Part shown: positions 1 to 6,450 of the stretch, one piece after another
Numbering within the stretch: the first letter of the stretch is position 1
Layout: each line of letters opens with the position of its first letter
DNA from: an uncultured Peptococcaceae bacterium
GTDB lineage: Bacteria > Bacillota > Dehalobacteriia > UBA4068 > JAAVYR01
Assembly: GCA_949739465.1 (NCBI GenBank)
Contig: CATIYQ010000117.1
Span: forward strand, 1-7,523
Direction: 5' to 3'
Length of the DNA stretch: 7,523 nucleotides
Notes under the pieces: model-generated
Told to the model about the DNA's origin: nothing
The model's database searches: none
Seen by the model: only the letters and a program-made list of their open reading frames with translations
Position numbers and translations under genes: made by a program

Positions 1-1792
1 CTATGTAAATATCTCCGTGGAAGACACAGACCTATGCAAACGCTACACTGCTAAACTGGTGAAAAACGTGAAAATCGGTCCTTCTCCTCTTTGGATGCAG
101 GGTTATTTACGCTGTTGCGGTATGCGCCCTATTAATAACATTGTGGACATTGCAAATTTTGTTATGTTGGAGCTGGGGCAGCCGCTTCATACCTTCGACT
201 ATCAGACTTTAGCGAAACAACAGGTTATTGTTCGCCGTGCGAAACAGGGGGAAAAGATTATTACCTTGGACGACCAAGAACGGACTTGTCATAGAGATAA
301 CCTCTTAATCTGCGACGGAGAACGCCCTGTTTGCATTGCAGGGGTCATGGGGGGACAAAATACAGAAGTAACGGACGCGACCACCGATATTTTAATTGAA
401 TCGGCGCACTTTGACCCTGTCAGTGTGCGGAAAACTTCCCGGGAAGTTGGTGTGCGTTCTGAGTCTTCTGCTCGTTTTGAAAAGGGTGTTGATTTACAAA
501 GATTGCCTGCTGCTGCCAACCGTTGCGCTCAGCTTTTAGCCAAATATTGCGGTGGGGAAATTGTTGGTGGTTTCTATGATTCTAATCCTGCAGAAATTTT
601 ACCGACCAAAGTGTTGTTAAGACCTGCTCGTATCAATGAGATTTTAGGTACGGATTTTTCCGTAGCGGATATTTTATCTACTATGGAACGGCTGGACTTT
701 CCCTTTGTGGAAGTTGCGGGTGGTTATGAAGTGACAGTGCCTTTCTACCGTCAGGATGTTACGGTAGAGGAGGACTTAGCGGAGGAAGTCGCTCGTCTTT
801 TAGGTTATGATAAAATTCCTGTTACTTTGCCTCAAGGGAAAACTACGGAAGGGAAGCTAACTCCTTGGCAGAAATTTGTCGATGACGTCTTAAATACCAG
901 TGTTGCTATGGGACTACGGGAAATCAAAACCTATGACTTTATCAGTCCTAAAGAATGGGATAGACTGTTGTTACCGGAAGATAGCCATTATCGTAATGCA
1001 GTGAAAATCCAAAATCCATTGAACGAAGAACAAAGCATCATGCGAACTACGTTAGTACCGGGCGTTCTAAACATTGCGGCGTTAAATCATAGCCGCAGCA
1101 ACAGCAATGTGGATTTGTTTGAATGTGGTGTTGCTTTCATCCCCACAGGCAAACAGCTGCCCAAAGAACCTATGACATTTACCGGTCTTGTCATGGGTAA
1201 AACTGCTGATGGTTGGCAGGAAAAAGCGGTTGCGAAAGATTATTTTTACTTAAAAGGCATGGTCGAACAGCTCTTTTCCCATTGGAATATCAAAAATTGG
1301 TCGGTAAAAGCAAGCAGCGCATACGCTTTCATGCATCCCGGGCAATGCGCAGATATTTATATTGATGGCGATTTCGTGGGCTTTATGGGGCAGGTTTATC
1401 CATTGGTGGCGAAAAACTATCAGTTGCCTCAGACGTTTATTTTTGAACTGGATTTGGAAACCATATTCCGACATTTGCCGAAGGCGTTTGAATATCAACC
1501 CTTCTCTAAACACCCTGCCATGGTGCGCGACTTAGCCTTAATCGTTGGCAACGACATTACCGCAAGGGAAGTAGAAGAGGTGATTCGTGCCAACGGCGGA
1601 GAATACTTGCGGCAAGTTTCTCTCTTTGACGTCTATGCCGGCAGTCAGTTGGTGGAAGGTACTCATAGTTTGGCTTATACTATTTCTTTCCAAGCCATTG
1701 ACAAGACATTGGTAGAACAGCAGGTCAATGATAGTGTGGCAGCCATTCTTACCGCCTTGGACAAAGAATTAGGCGTAAAATTAAGATACTAA
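1..1792 (+). CDS. pheT: Phenylalanine--tRNA ligase beta subunit (5' end outside window)
   Basis: Beta chain of the cytoplasmic alpha2-beta2 phenylalanyl-tRNA synthetase, which charges tRNA-Phe and hydrolyses mis-charged Tyr-tRNA-Phe. The frame is open from base 2 with no stop, and the residues before the GTG at 17 (YVNIS) continue the family pattern. That GTG is therefore internal, and roughly 200 N-terminal residues (the tRNA-binding OB domain) are missing; about 597 of about 800 residues are visible. Counting from the GTG: the B3/B4 editing domain is at 1-180, with NFVMLELGQPLH (47-58), AGVMGG (108-113) and RFEKGVD (153-159). The B5 domain is at about 197-270, with the R-x-D...DLAEEVARLLGYDKIP motif. 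The catalytic-like core is at about 280-490 (MRTTLVPGVL, 342-351), and the FDX-ACB anticodon-binding fold is at about 495-591 (LFDVYAG, then GTHSLAYTISFQ). The stop is TAA at 1790. pheS is expected just upstream. No convincing terminator follows, so transcription may continue into zapA. Some editing-pocket residues differ from the usual ones (see findings). Confidence 0.97.
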   Translation, partial: YVNISVEDTDLCKRYTAKLVKNVKIGPSPLWMQGYLRCCGMRPINNIVDIANFVMLELGQPLHTFDYQTLAKQQVIVRRAKQGEKIITLDDQERTCHRDNLLICDGERPVCIAGVMGGQNTEVTDATTDILIESAHFDPVSVRKTSREVGVRSESSARFEKGVDLQRLPAAANRCAQLLAKYCGGEIVGGFYDSNPAEILPTKVLLRPARINEILGTDFSVADILSTMERLDFPFVEVAGGYEVTVPFYRQDVTVEEDLAEEVARLLGYDKIPVTLPQGKTTEGKLTPWQKFVDDVLNTSVAMGLREIKTYDFISPKEWDRLLLPEDSHYRNAVKIQNPLNEEQSIMRTTLVPGVLNIAALNHSRSNSNVDLFECGVAFIPTGKQLPKEPMTFTGLVMGKTADGWQEKAVAKDYFYLKGMVEQLFSHWNIKNWSVKASSAYAFMHPGQCADIYIDGDFVGFMGQVYPLVAKNYQLPQTFIFELDLETIFRHLPKAFEYQPFSKHPAMVRDLALIVGNDITAREVEEVIRANGGEYLRQVSLFDVYAGSQLVEGTHSLAYTISFQAIDKTLVEQQVNDSVAAILTALDKELGVKLRY

Positions 1793-1800
1793 GGATGTAC

Positions 1801-1830
1801 TAGGCAAAAAGAGTTTTTTTGTGCTATACT
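1801..1830 (+). promoter_or_regulatory. Candidate sigma-A promoter of zapA, extended -10
   Basis: The -10 box TATACT (1825-1830) matches consensus at 5 of 6 bases and is preceded by TGC (1822-1824), giving an extended -10 (TGn). The -35 candidate TAGGCA (1801-1806, 4 of 6) lies 18 bases upstream. The start of transcription would fall near 1836-1838, leaving a leader of about 28 bases that carries the zapA Shine-Dalgarno (AGGGGGG, 1854-1860, 5 bases before the ATG). A T-run (1814-1820) fills the spacer. This is read by eye and no start site has been mapped. Confidence 0.55.
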
Positions 1831-1850
1831 AAAGAAAAGCATATCTTTAG
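1829..1850. repeat. Perfect 7-bp inverted repeat between zapA promoter and RBS
   Basis: CTAAAGA (1829-1835) is repeated in inverse as TCTTTAG (1844-1850), with an 8-base gap. The left arm overlaps the last two bases of the -10 box, and the element ends 3 bases before the G-run of the Shine-Dalgarno. It could be an operator for a dimeric repressor. As RNA it would be an A/U-rich hairpin close to the 5' end of the message, although the left arm would lie mostly upstream of the predicted start. It could also be chance in AT-rich sequence. Confidence 0.4.
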
Positions 1851-1865
1851 AACAGGGGGGATTAC

Positions 1866-2123
1866 ATGAGCCAAGAATATCTGAATAAAACGGTGGTAAC
1901 CATCAACAACCAGCAGTATGCCCTCAAGGGTGAGGAAAGCGTGGCTCGTATGGAAGATATGGCAAAACTTGTTGACGATAAAATTAATCTTCTAAAAAAA
2001 GCCTTCCCTAACTGTAATCCTGTTCGCTTGTCTATTCTTGCGGCGCTGGAAATTGCTGGAGAATACTTGAAACTGCAGGACGATTATGACGAGTTGGTGA
2101 CGGCAATTGAAGATCATGAATAA
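1866..2123 (+). CDS. zapA: Cell division protein ZapA
   Basis: Small cytoplasmic protein that binds FtsZ filaments and bundles them at the division site; the family acts as dimers and tetramers. The product is 85 residues, normal for Gram-positive ZapA. An N-terminal beta-rich part (VVTINNQQYALKGEES, about 10-25) is the ZapA head pattern, a conserved helix follows (ARMEDMAKLVDDKI), and a C-terminal helix (LSILAALEIAGEYLKLQDDY, about 55-74) is likely to form the coiled-coil dimer stalk. The ATG at 1866 is chosen because an unusually G-rich Shine-Dalgarno (AGGGGGG) ends 5 bases before it. The position directly after pheT is the usual Bacillota arrangement. It probably has its own promoter and is followed by a strong terminator. 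ZapA is the clear best call from motif pattern and gene order. Confidence 0.92.
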   Translation: MSQEYLNKTVVTINNQQYALKGEESVARMEDMAKLVDDKINLLKKAFPNCNPVRLSILAALEIAGEYLKLQDDYDELVTAIEDHE

Positions 2124-2137
2124 AAGAGATTGCCGAT

Positions 2138-2168
2138 AAAAAGGGAGCGGGACTACCGCTCTCTTTTT
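2138..2168 (+). terminator. Rho-independent terminator after zapA
   Basis: A 13-bp stem pairs AAAAAGGGAGCGG (2138-2150) with CCGCTCTCTTTTT (2156-2168) around the 5-base loop GACTA. The core GAGCGG/CCGCTC is GC-rich, there is one G-U pair, and the outer five pairs are A-U, with five T on the 3' side as the release tract. It starts 15 bases after the zapA stop. It ends only 4 bases before the AAAGGAG ribosome binding site of mpg, so no conventional promoter fits between it and that gene. Confidence 0.85.
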
Positions 2169-2186
2169 CACTAAAGGAGTGATAAA

Positions 2187-2789
2187 ATGGATTTGGAAAA
2201 TGTTGTCCTCTTAAATCAGGATTTTTTTTGCCGTAAGACCGATGTGGTGGCGAGAGATTTATTAGGCAAATATTTGGTCTATCATCATCCTCAAGGGGAT
2301 ATTGTAGCAATGATTGCCGAGACGGAAGCCTATATGGGAGCAGGGGATGCCGCCTGTCACAGTGCAGTGGGGAAAACCAAACGAAATTGCGTCATGTTTG
2401 GCGAGGCGGGCAGAAGTTACTTGTATCGCATTTACGGCGTGCATACTTGTTATAACATCACTACTGATATGGAGGATGAGGCAGCGGCAGTGCTGATTCG
2501 GGGAATGTTAGCGGTAGGGGGCATCGAATTACTTAAAGAAAACCGTCCCGGCGTTGCCGCGGAAAAATTGCTGCAAGGTCCCGGTAATCTTTGTCGTGCT
2601 ATGGGCTGGGATTTGTCTTTGAACGGATTGTCGGTTTGTAAGAAGGATAGTCGAATTAGGCTGTTTGCAGCAGGAAAACCGCCTGCTGATAGCGAAATTG
2701 TTGAGACAACAAGAGTGGGAATTTCCAAAGAGAAAGACGCGTTATTACGGTTTTATCTGAAAGGAAATCCCGGTGTTTCCAGAAAATAG
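2187..2789 (+). CDS. mpg: 3-methyladenine DNA glycosylase (AAG/MPG family)
   Basis: Monofunctional base-excision repair enzyme that flips out and removes alkylated or deaminated purines (3-methyladenine, hypoxanthine, ethenoadenine), leaving an abasic site. The 200-residue length is typical of bacterial members. Active-site residues line up with human AAG: the general base Glu125 is E47 in ETEAY, with Y49 (Tyr127) and H58 (His136). Y80 and Y83 correspond to Tyr159 and the intercalating Tyr162, N90 to Asn169 and R105 to Arg182. Other family marks are MFGEAGRSYLYRIYG (70-84), the GPGNL segment and the C-terminal LRFYLKGNPGVS. The ATG at 2187 has AAAGGAG (2173-2179) 7 bases upstream. Codons 12-14 contain a run of eight T (2222-2229). 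Usual RALEP after the Arg is RGMLAV here, a mild divergence. It probably shares a message with the NIF3 gene 31 bases downstream. Expression must come from a promoter farther upstream, because a terminator sits directly ahead. Confidence 0.94.
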   Translation: MDLENVVLLNQDFFCRKTDVVARDLLGKYLVYHHPQGDIVAMIAETEAYMGAGDAACHSAVGKTKRNCVMFGEAGRSYLYRIYGVHTCYNITTDMEDEAAAVLIRGMLAVGGIELLKENRPGVAAEKLLQGPGNLCRAMGWDLSLNGLSVCKKDSRIRLFAAGKPPADSEIVETTRVGISKEKDALLRFYLKGNPGVSRK

Positions 2790-2820
2790 ACGCACCTGAA
2801 AAAAGAGGAGGTTTTGTTTC

Positions 2821-3780
2821 ATGTTATTAGAAGAGATTTATCGTCTGGCGGTGGATATGGGCTCTCAAGCTGACCCTAGAGGCAGAGAAGCGGTAGAAAA
2901 AGATTTGGCTGCCGCTGCAAAGGCTTGGCAAAAGTTAGACGACGATGAAAAGGAATTTTTTGATGTAGAGCGATTGAAAAATCCTTATGCCGATACTCGA
3001 ATCTTAGCTGGGGAAAAGGATAGCGAAATCAAAAGTATCTTAGTGGGCATTGATATGGAAGTAGGCGAGGTTCTGCTTGCTGATCAATTGGTTGCCCGAG
3101 GTACAGGTATTGATTTAATATTATCCCATCATCCTGAGGGCAAAGCCTTAGCTCGTCTTGCCGATGTGATGCATTTGCAAAAGGGGCATATGTCCGCTTA
3201 TGGTGTGCCGGCTAATATTGCCTATCCCATTATGGAGGAACGTATCAATGAAATTGACCGCGCCTTTGCTCCTTCTAATCATTATCGCGCTGTGGACGCG
3301 GCGGCGCTTCTTGGTTTCAACTTTGCCTGCGTTCATACGCCTGCCGATAATCTGGCAACGGAATACGTGCGCAATTTCTTGCAGGTGCGGGAGGATGAGT
3401 CTCTTGCTGATGTTGTGAAAGCCATGAAGACCATTCCCGAATATCATGCCGCGGCTATGCGGGGCGCAGGACCTCGCATCTTAAACGGCGCGTCTAATTG
3501 TCCATTGGGGCAGGCTTACGTGGACTTTACCGGCGGCACTTCCGGTCCGGATGAAAATATCAAAGCCTTGGTGCGGGCAGGGGTAAACACCGTGGTTTGT
3601 ATGCATATTCCTGAGAAAAACTTAAAAACTGCTAAGGAATATCATCTCAATGTAATCCTTGCCGGGCATATGTCCAGCGATAGTTTAGGGATGAATTTAT
3701 TGTTGGATGAGATAGAAAGTCGCGGTGTGGAAATTATTCCGACATCAGGATTGATTCGGGTGAAGAGAAAAGGACGGTAA
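2821..3780 (+). CDS. NIF3-family dinuclear metal protein (clostridial-type, about 320 aa)
   Basis: Member of the NIF3/YbgI superfamily, toroidal hexamers with a di-metal centre; the cellular role is unsettled and automatic names such as GTP cyclohydrolase 1 type 2 should not be trusted. The 319 residues show: an N-terminal helical segment (1-60) with ADPRGREAVEK and NPYADTR; a GIDMEVGEVLLAD block (77-89); the metal motif LSHHPEG (H103, H104); VHTPADN (171-177, probable ligand D176, H172 nearby); a central part with DFTGGTSG (235-242); and GHMSSDSLG (282-290), giving H283 and D287 where most NIF3 proteins have Glu. The pattern matches my memory of a conserved sub-family annotated NGG1p-interacting factor NIF3 in Clostridia. 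The ATG at 2821 follows GAGGAGG (2805-2811) with a 9-base spacer. It is probably co-transcribed with mpg. A terminator overlaps the last codons. Family assignment is fairly sure; the substrate is unknown. Confidence 0.85.
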   Translation: MLLEEIYRLAVDMGSQADPRGREAVEKDLAAAAKAWQKLDDDEKEFFDVERLKNPYADTRILAGEKDSEIKSILVGIDMEVGEVLLADQLVARGTGIDLILSHHPEGKALARLADVMHLQKGHMSAYGVPANIAYPIMEERINEIDRAFAPSNHYRAVDAAALLGFNFACVHTPADNLATEYVRNFLQVREDESLADVVKAMKTIPEYHAAAMRGAGPRILNGASNCPLGQAYVDFTGGTSGPDENIKALVRAGVNTVVCMHIPEKNLKTAKEYHLNVILAGHMSSDSLGMNLLLDEIESRGVEIIPTSGLIRVKRKGR

Positions 3781-3795
3781 TGTCCTTTTCTTTTT
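3766..3795 (+). terminator. Terminator overlapping the end of the NIF3 gene
   Basis: AGAAAAGGAC (3766-3775) pairs perfectly with GTCCTTTTCT (3782-3791) around the loop GGTAAT, followed by TTTT to 3795, then G. The TAA stop at 3778-3780 lies inside the loop, so the last codons form the 5' arm. Only four G-C pairs are clustered at the loop end, making it weaker than the zapA terminator, but the position and T-tract fit the end of an mpg-nif3 unit. Confidence 0.65.
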
Positions 3796-3837
3796 GCCCA
3801 TATGGCAAGGAAAGTCAGGAAAAATTTGTAATTATCT

Positions 3838-3859
3838 ATGGAGAAACGACGAGCTCCAT
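3838..3859. repeat. Inverted repeat over the U32 candidate promoter
   Basis: ATGGAG (3838-3843) and CTCCAT (3854-3859) form a perfect 6-bp inverted repeat with a 10-base gap. It covers the -35 candidate and most of the spacer. It may be an operator. As RNA it could fold only if transcription starts upstream of it. Confidence 0.3.
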
Positions 3860-3867
3860 GATAAAAT
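3839..3867 (+). promoter_or_regulatory. Candidate promoter of the U32-mutS2 unit
   Basis: The -35 candidate TGGAGA (3839-3844, 4 of 6 matches) is spaced 17 bases from TAAAAT (3862-3867, 5 of 6 matches). It lies in the only sizeable gap of the window (123 bases), after a terminator and about 37 bases before the U32 start codon. The area just downstream is AT-rich (AATAATGAATAAT) and offers other -10 possibilities, so the exact boxes are uncertain. Confidence 0.4.
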
Positions 3868-3890
3868 AATGAATAATACGAAACGGTATT

Positions 3891-3899
3891 TAGGAGGTG
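3891..3899 (+). promoter_or_regulatory. Very strong Shine-Dalgarno of the U32 gene
   Basis: TAGGAGGTG is complementary to the 3' end of 16S rRNA over nearly its full anti-Shine-Dalgarno length. The AGGAGG core ends 6 bases before the ATG at 3904. It fixes the start codon and predicts efficient translation, in contrast to the weak site of mutS2 downstream. Confidence 0.85.
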
Positions 3900-3903
3900 C
3901 ATC

Positions 3904-6429
3904 ATGGCAAAGAAACCGGAAATCTTAGCGCCGGCAGGAAGCTTTGCAGCGTTTTTAGCAGCAGTTGCTGGTGGGGCGGACGCCGTCTATCTGGGCGGTA
4001 AGGCGTTTAGCGCCAGAGCTTCTGCCGATAACTTTTCCGATGATGAACTAGCGAAAGCGGTAGAATATGCCCATCTCCATGGGGTGAAGGTTTTTGTTAC
4101 CATGAACACCTTATTGGACGATAAAGAATTATCTCTTGCCCTGGATTATTTGGCGTTTCTTTATGAGATTGGCATTGACGCTGTGATTTTACAGGATATT
4201 GGCTTACTAAAAGCCATAAAGGAATCTTTGCCCGATATGCCTATTTTCGCTAGCACCCAGATGTCTGTTTATAATTTAGACGGGGTGACGTTCCTTTCCC
4301 AGTTAGGCATGGAGCGGATTATTTTAGCGCGGGAGTTGTCTCTTTCGCAAATCACAGAGATTTGCGAGAATAGCACTGTCGATATTGAAATCTTTGCTCA
4401 TGGTGCGTTGTGCATTTGCTATTCTGGGCAGTGTCTAATGAGCAGCATGATTGGGGCGCGGAGCGGCAATCGCGGCAAGTGTGCTCAGCCATGCCGCCTG
4501 GAATATGAACTCATTGACGGGAGTGGACAAGTGTTATCAGATTGTGTTGGACCTCATTTGCTGTCTCCAAAGGATTTGAATATTTATGATATTTTGCCCC
4601 AGGTTATTGCCAGTGGTATTGCCTCATTAAAAATTGAAGGACGAATGAAACGCCCTGAGTATGTAGGCACCGTAGTCCGTATCTACCGTGAGGCATTAGA
4701 CCGCGCTTGGAACGGCGAGACTTATGTTACAGAGGAAGGGAAAAACCGTTTGGCGCAAGCCTTTAATCGGCAGTTTACCACGGCGTTTTTAGAGAAAAAC
4801 CAGGGGAAAGACATGATGAGCTTTTCTCGTCCCAATAACCGCGGCGTGTTTTTAGGCAGAATTGAAGCCGTTGACTATGGTAATCATTTGCTGACGCTGA
4901 AACTGTCTCAGCCTTTGGTGGTTGGCGACGGTGTTGCCGTATGGGTGACCAAGGGGGGCAGAGAAGGTTTTGTAGTGGAACAAATCTTTCAAAACGGACA
5001 ATCTGTTGAAGAGGCAGCTGTTGGCAGCATTGTCCAGTTGAAATTCTTTAGCAAGGCATATGTAGGTGACCGTATTTTTAAAACCAGCGATATCCGACAG
5101 CTAACGGCGGCGGTTGCCGCTTATGAGAATACGGATACCATTCCTTTACATTTCCAATTGGTGGCAAGGATTGGCGAGCCGTTAAAAGTCTTCTGTTGGG
5201 ACGACCAAGAGCATCAGGCGGCGGTCATCTGTGATTTTACCGTGGTGGCGGCGCAAAAACAACCTACCACCATAGAACGGATTATCGAGCAATTAGGCAG
5301 ATTAGGCGGTAGTTATTTTTGCTTTAACGGCGTAGACGTCTGCGCTGACGAGGGAATCATGCTACCGGCAAGCGTCTTGAATCAAGCCAGAAGAGATTTG
5401 GTTGAACAAATCAAACAACAGCGGCTTGCGCCTTTTGCCAGGGCTGCTTTGGCGGAGAAAAGCAAGAAGACTCTTTGGCAAATTGGTAGCCGCCACGATA
5501 ATGACGGGCGGAAAAAGGCTATCTCTTCCAATCTGATGCTGTCCGTGCTGGTATCCAGTCTAGAACAAGGCGTTGTTACAGCGCAAGCAGGGGCGGATAT
5601 GGTGTATAGTCCGGGACAATGGTTTCGACCCCATACGCCAGAGAAGGCGGAAGACTTATGCCGTTGGGCGGAGACCGTTTCTTCTCATAGCAGAGCCTAT
5701 TTTACCTTGCCGCGGGTGTATCATAATGAAGAAAAGACCCATTTTATTTCTTTGCTGGAAGCGTTGCAGGATAGTGAAATCCAAGGCGTTCTTGTGCCGA
5801 ATCTGTCCGGCTTTCAGCTGTTAAAAGAAGTCGGCTGGCAAAAGGTAATATTTGGTGATTGGCAACTTAATATCTTTAACTCGGCGGCGTTAGAAATCCT
5901 TAGTCAATGGGGGGTAAAACAGGTTGCCTTATCTCCTGAGCTTTCCTTGGGGCAGATAGGGGCTTTATCCGGTGGTTCTTCTGTTGCGAGAGAGGTAACG
6001 GTCTTCGGCGCTATGGAGCTGATGGTCAGTGAATATTGCGTGCTCGGTGCAGTGTTGGGTGGCAAGAGTGGCGATACCTCTTGCGCTATGCCGTGTATGA
6101 AGAAAAATAAAGATTACTTTTTAAAGGATAAGGCGGGATTTTCCTTCCCCGTTGCGGTTGACGACCATTGTCGCAGTCATATTTTTAATGCTCGCGACCT
6201 TTGTATTGTTAAGGAATTAGCGGATTTGCGGAAGAATGGTATTTCTGTTGTCCGTCTGGATTTACGTCGGTATTCTTCGGAGGATAGTGCAAAAATTATC
6301 TCCATTTATAAGAAAATTTTAAGAGACGTTAATGGTGGAAGGGATGTTGACAGCAATGCTTATTTGGGCGAGTTGCAAAAAATCATGCCCCATGGCTTTA
6401 CCAAAGGGCATTTTTATCGAGGTGTGTAA
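3904..6429 (+). CDS. U32-family protein with DUF3656-type middle and second C-terminal half
   Basis: Annotated as peptidase U32 by family, but characterised relatives (RlhA, TrhP, UbiU/UbiV) are Fe-S proteins of RNA or ubiquinone hydroxylation. RlhA makes 5-hydroxycytidine in 23S rRNA, and this protein is most like that branch. The 841 residues show an N-terminal barrel (about 5-300: EILAPAGSFAAFLAAV, then GADAVYLGGKAFSAR). The exact U32 signature E-x-F-x2-G-A-L-C-x4-G-x-C-x-L/M-S lies at 162-180. It continues into RSGNRGKCAQPCR and SLKIEGRMKRPEYV. C170, C177, C193 and C197 are candidate cluster ligands. A middle section (about 305-520, RGVFLGRIEAV, GDGVAVW) corresponds to the DUF3656/U32 C-terminal beta region. 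A second barrel-like half (about 540-810) carries its own cysteines (C712, C727, C731, C756, C767) and the motif MVSEYCVLGAVLGG. The start is fixed by a near-perfect Shine-Dalgarno. No signal peptide is seen, so it is cytoplasmic. It is the first gene of a probable unit with mutS2. True peptidase activity is not shown by anything visible. Confidence 0.88.
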   Translation: MAKKPEILAPAGSFAAFLAAVAGGADAVYLGGKAFSARASADNFSDDELAKAVEYAHLHGVKVFVTMNTLLDDKELSLALDYLAFLYEIGIDAVILQDIGLLKAIKESLPDMPIFASTQMSVYNLDGVTFLSQLGMERIILARELSLSQITEICENSTVDIEIFAHGALCICYSGQCLMSSMIGARSGNRGKCAQPCRLEYELIDGSGQVLSDCVGPHLLSPKDLNIYDILPQVIASGIASLKIEGRMKRPEYVGTVVRIYREALDRAWNGETYVTEEGKNRLAQAFNRQFTTAFLEKNQGKDMMSFSRPNNRGVFLGRIEAVDYGNHLLTLKLSQPLVVGDGVAVWVTKGGREGFVVEQIFQNGQSVEEAAVGSIVQLKFFSKAYVGDRIFKTSDIRQLTAAVAAYENTDTIPLHFQLVARIGEPLKVFCWDDQEHQAAVICDFTVVAAQKQPTTIERIIEQLGRLGGSYFCFNGVDVCADEGIMLPASVLNQARRDLVEQIKQQRLAPFARAALAEKSKKTLWQIGSRHDNDGRKKAISSNLMLSVLVSSLEQGVVTAQAGADMVYSPGQWFRPHTPEKAEDLCRWAETVSSHSRAYFTLPRVYHNEEKTHFISLLEALQDSEIQGVLVPNLSGFQLLKEVGWQKVIFGDWQLNIFNSAALEILSQWGVKQVALSPELSLGQIGALSGGSSVAREVTVFGAMELMVSEYCVLGAVLGGKSGDTSCAMPCMKKNKDYFLKDKAGFSFPVAVDDHCRSHIFNARDLCIVKELADLRKNGISVVRLDLRRYSSEDSAKIISIYKKILRDVNGGRDVDSNAYLGELQKIMPHGFTKGHFYRGV

Positions 6430-6445
6430 AAATCAAGAAATAAGC

Positions 6446-6450
6446 AGGTG
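6446..6450 (+). promoter_or_regulatory. Weak Shine-Dalgarno deciding the TTG start of mutS2
   Basis: AGGTG lies 6 bases before TTG (6457-6459). There is no in-frame ATG in this region; the nearby ATG at 6461 is out of frame and meets a stop after four codons. A GTG at 6448 is in frame but would itself consume this site and has only poor purine matches upstream. Confidence 0.6.

Noticed and set aside
17..19. GTG as the true start of pheT
   Set aside because: The frame is open to the window edge and the residues before the GTG continue the PheT pattern. The N-terminal domain is missing only because the window begins here.
1804..1824. Hairpin GCAAAAA-GAG-TTTTTTTGTGC as a pheT terminator
   Set aside because: The stem would be almost only A-T pairs with a mismatch and has no following T-tract. 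The T-run more likely forms the spacer of the zapA promoter.
1994..2000. A7 run in zapA as a programmed frameshift site
   Set aside because: The A-AAA-AAA heptamer is in the right phase, but no downstream structure is evident, ZapA is full length in frame 0, and AAA-AAA lysine codons are ordinary.
2032..2310. 92-codon minus-strand frame across the zapA-mpg junction
   Set aside because: It runs through the terminator and both coding ends, has low-complexity composition and no family pattern.
2794..2812. ACCT...AGGT pairing that could hide the NIF3 ribosome binding site
   Set aside because: Only four base pairs with an 11-base loop; too weak to act as a switch.
5573..5824. 83-codon plus-strand frame inside the U32 gene
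   Set aside because: It overlaps a region where the U32 frame is clearly coding, and its composition (Arg/Cys-rich) is that of an out-of-frame reading.
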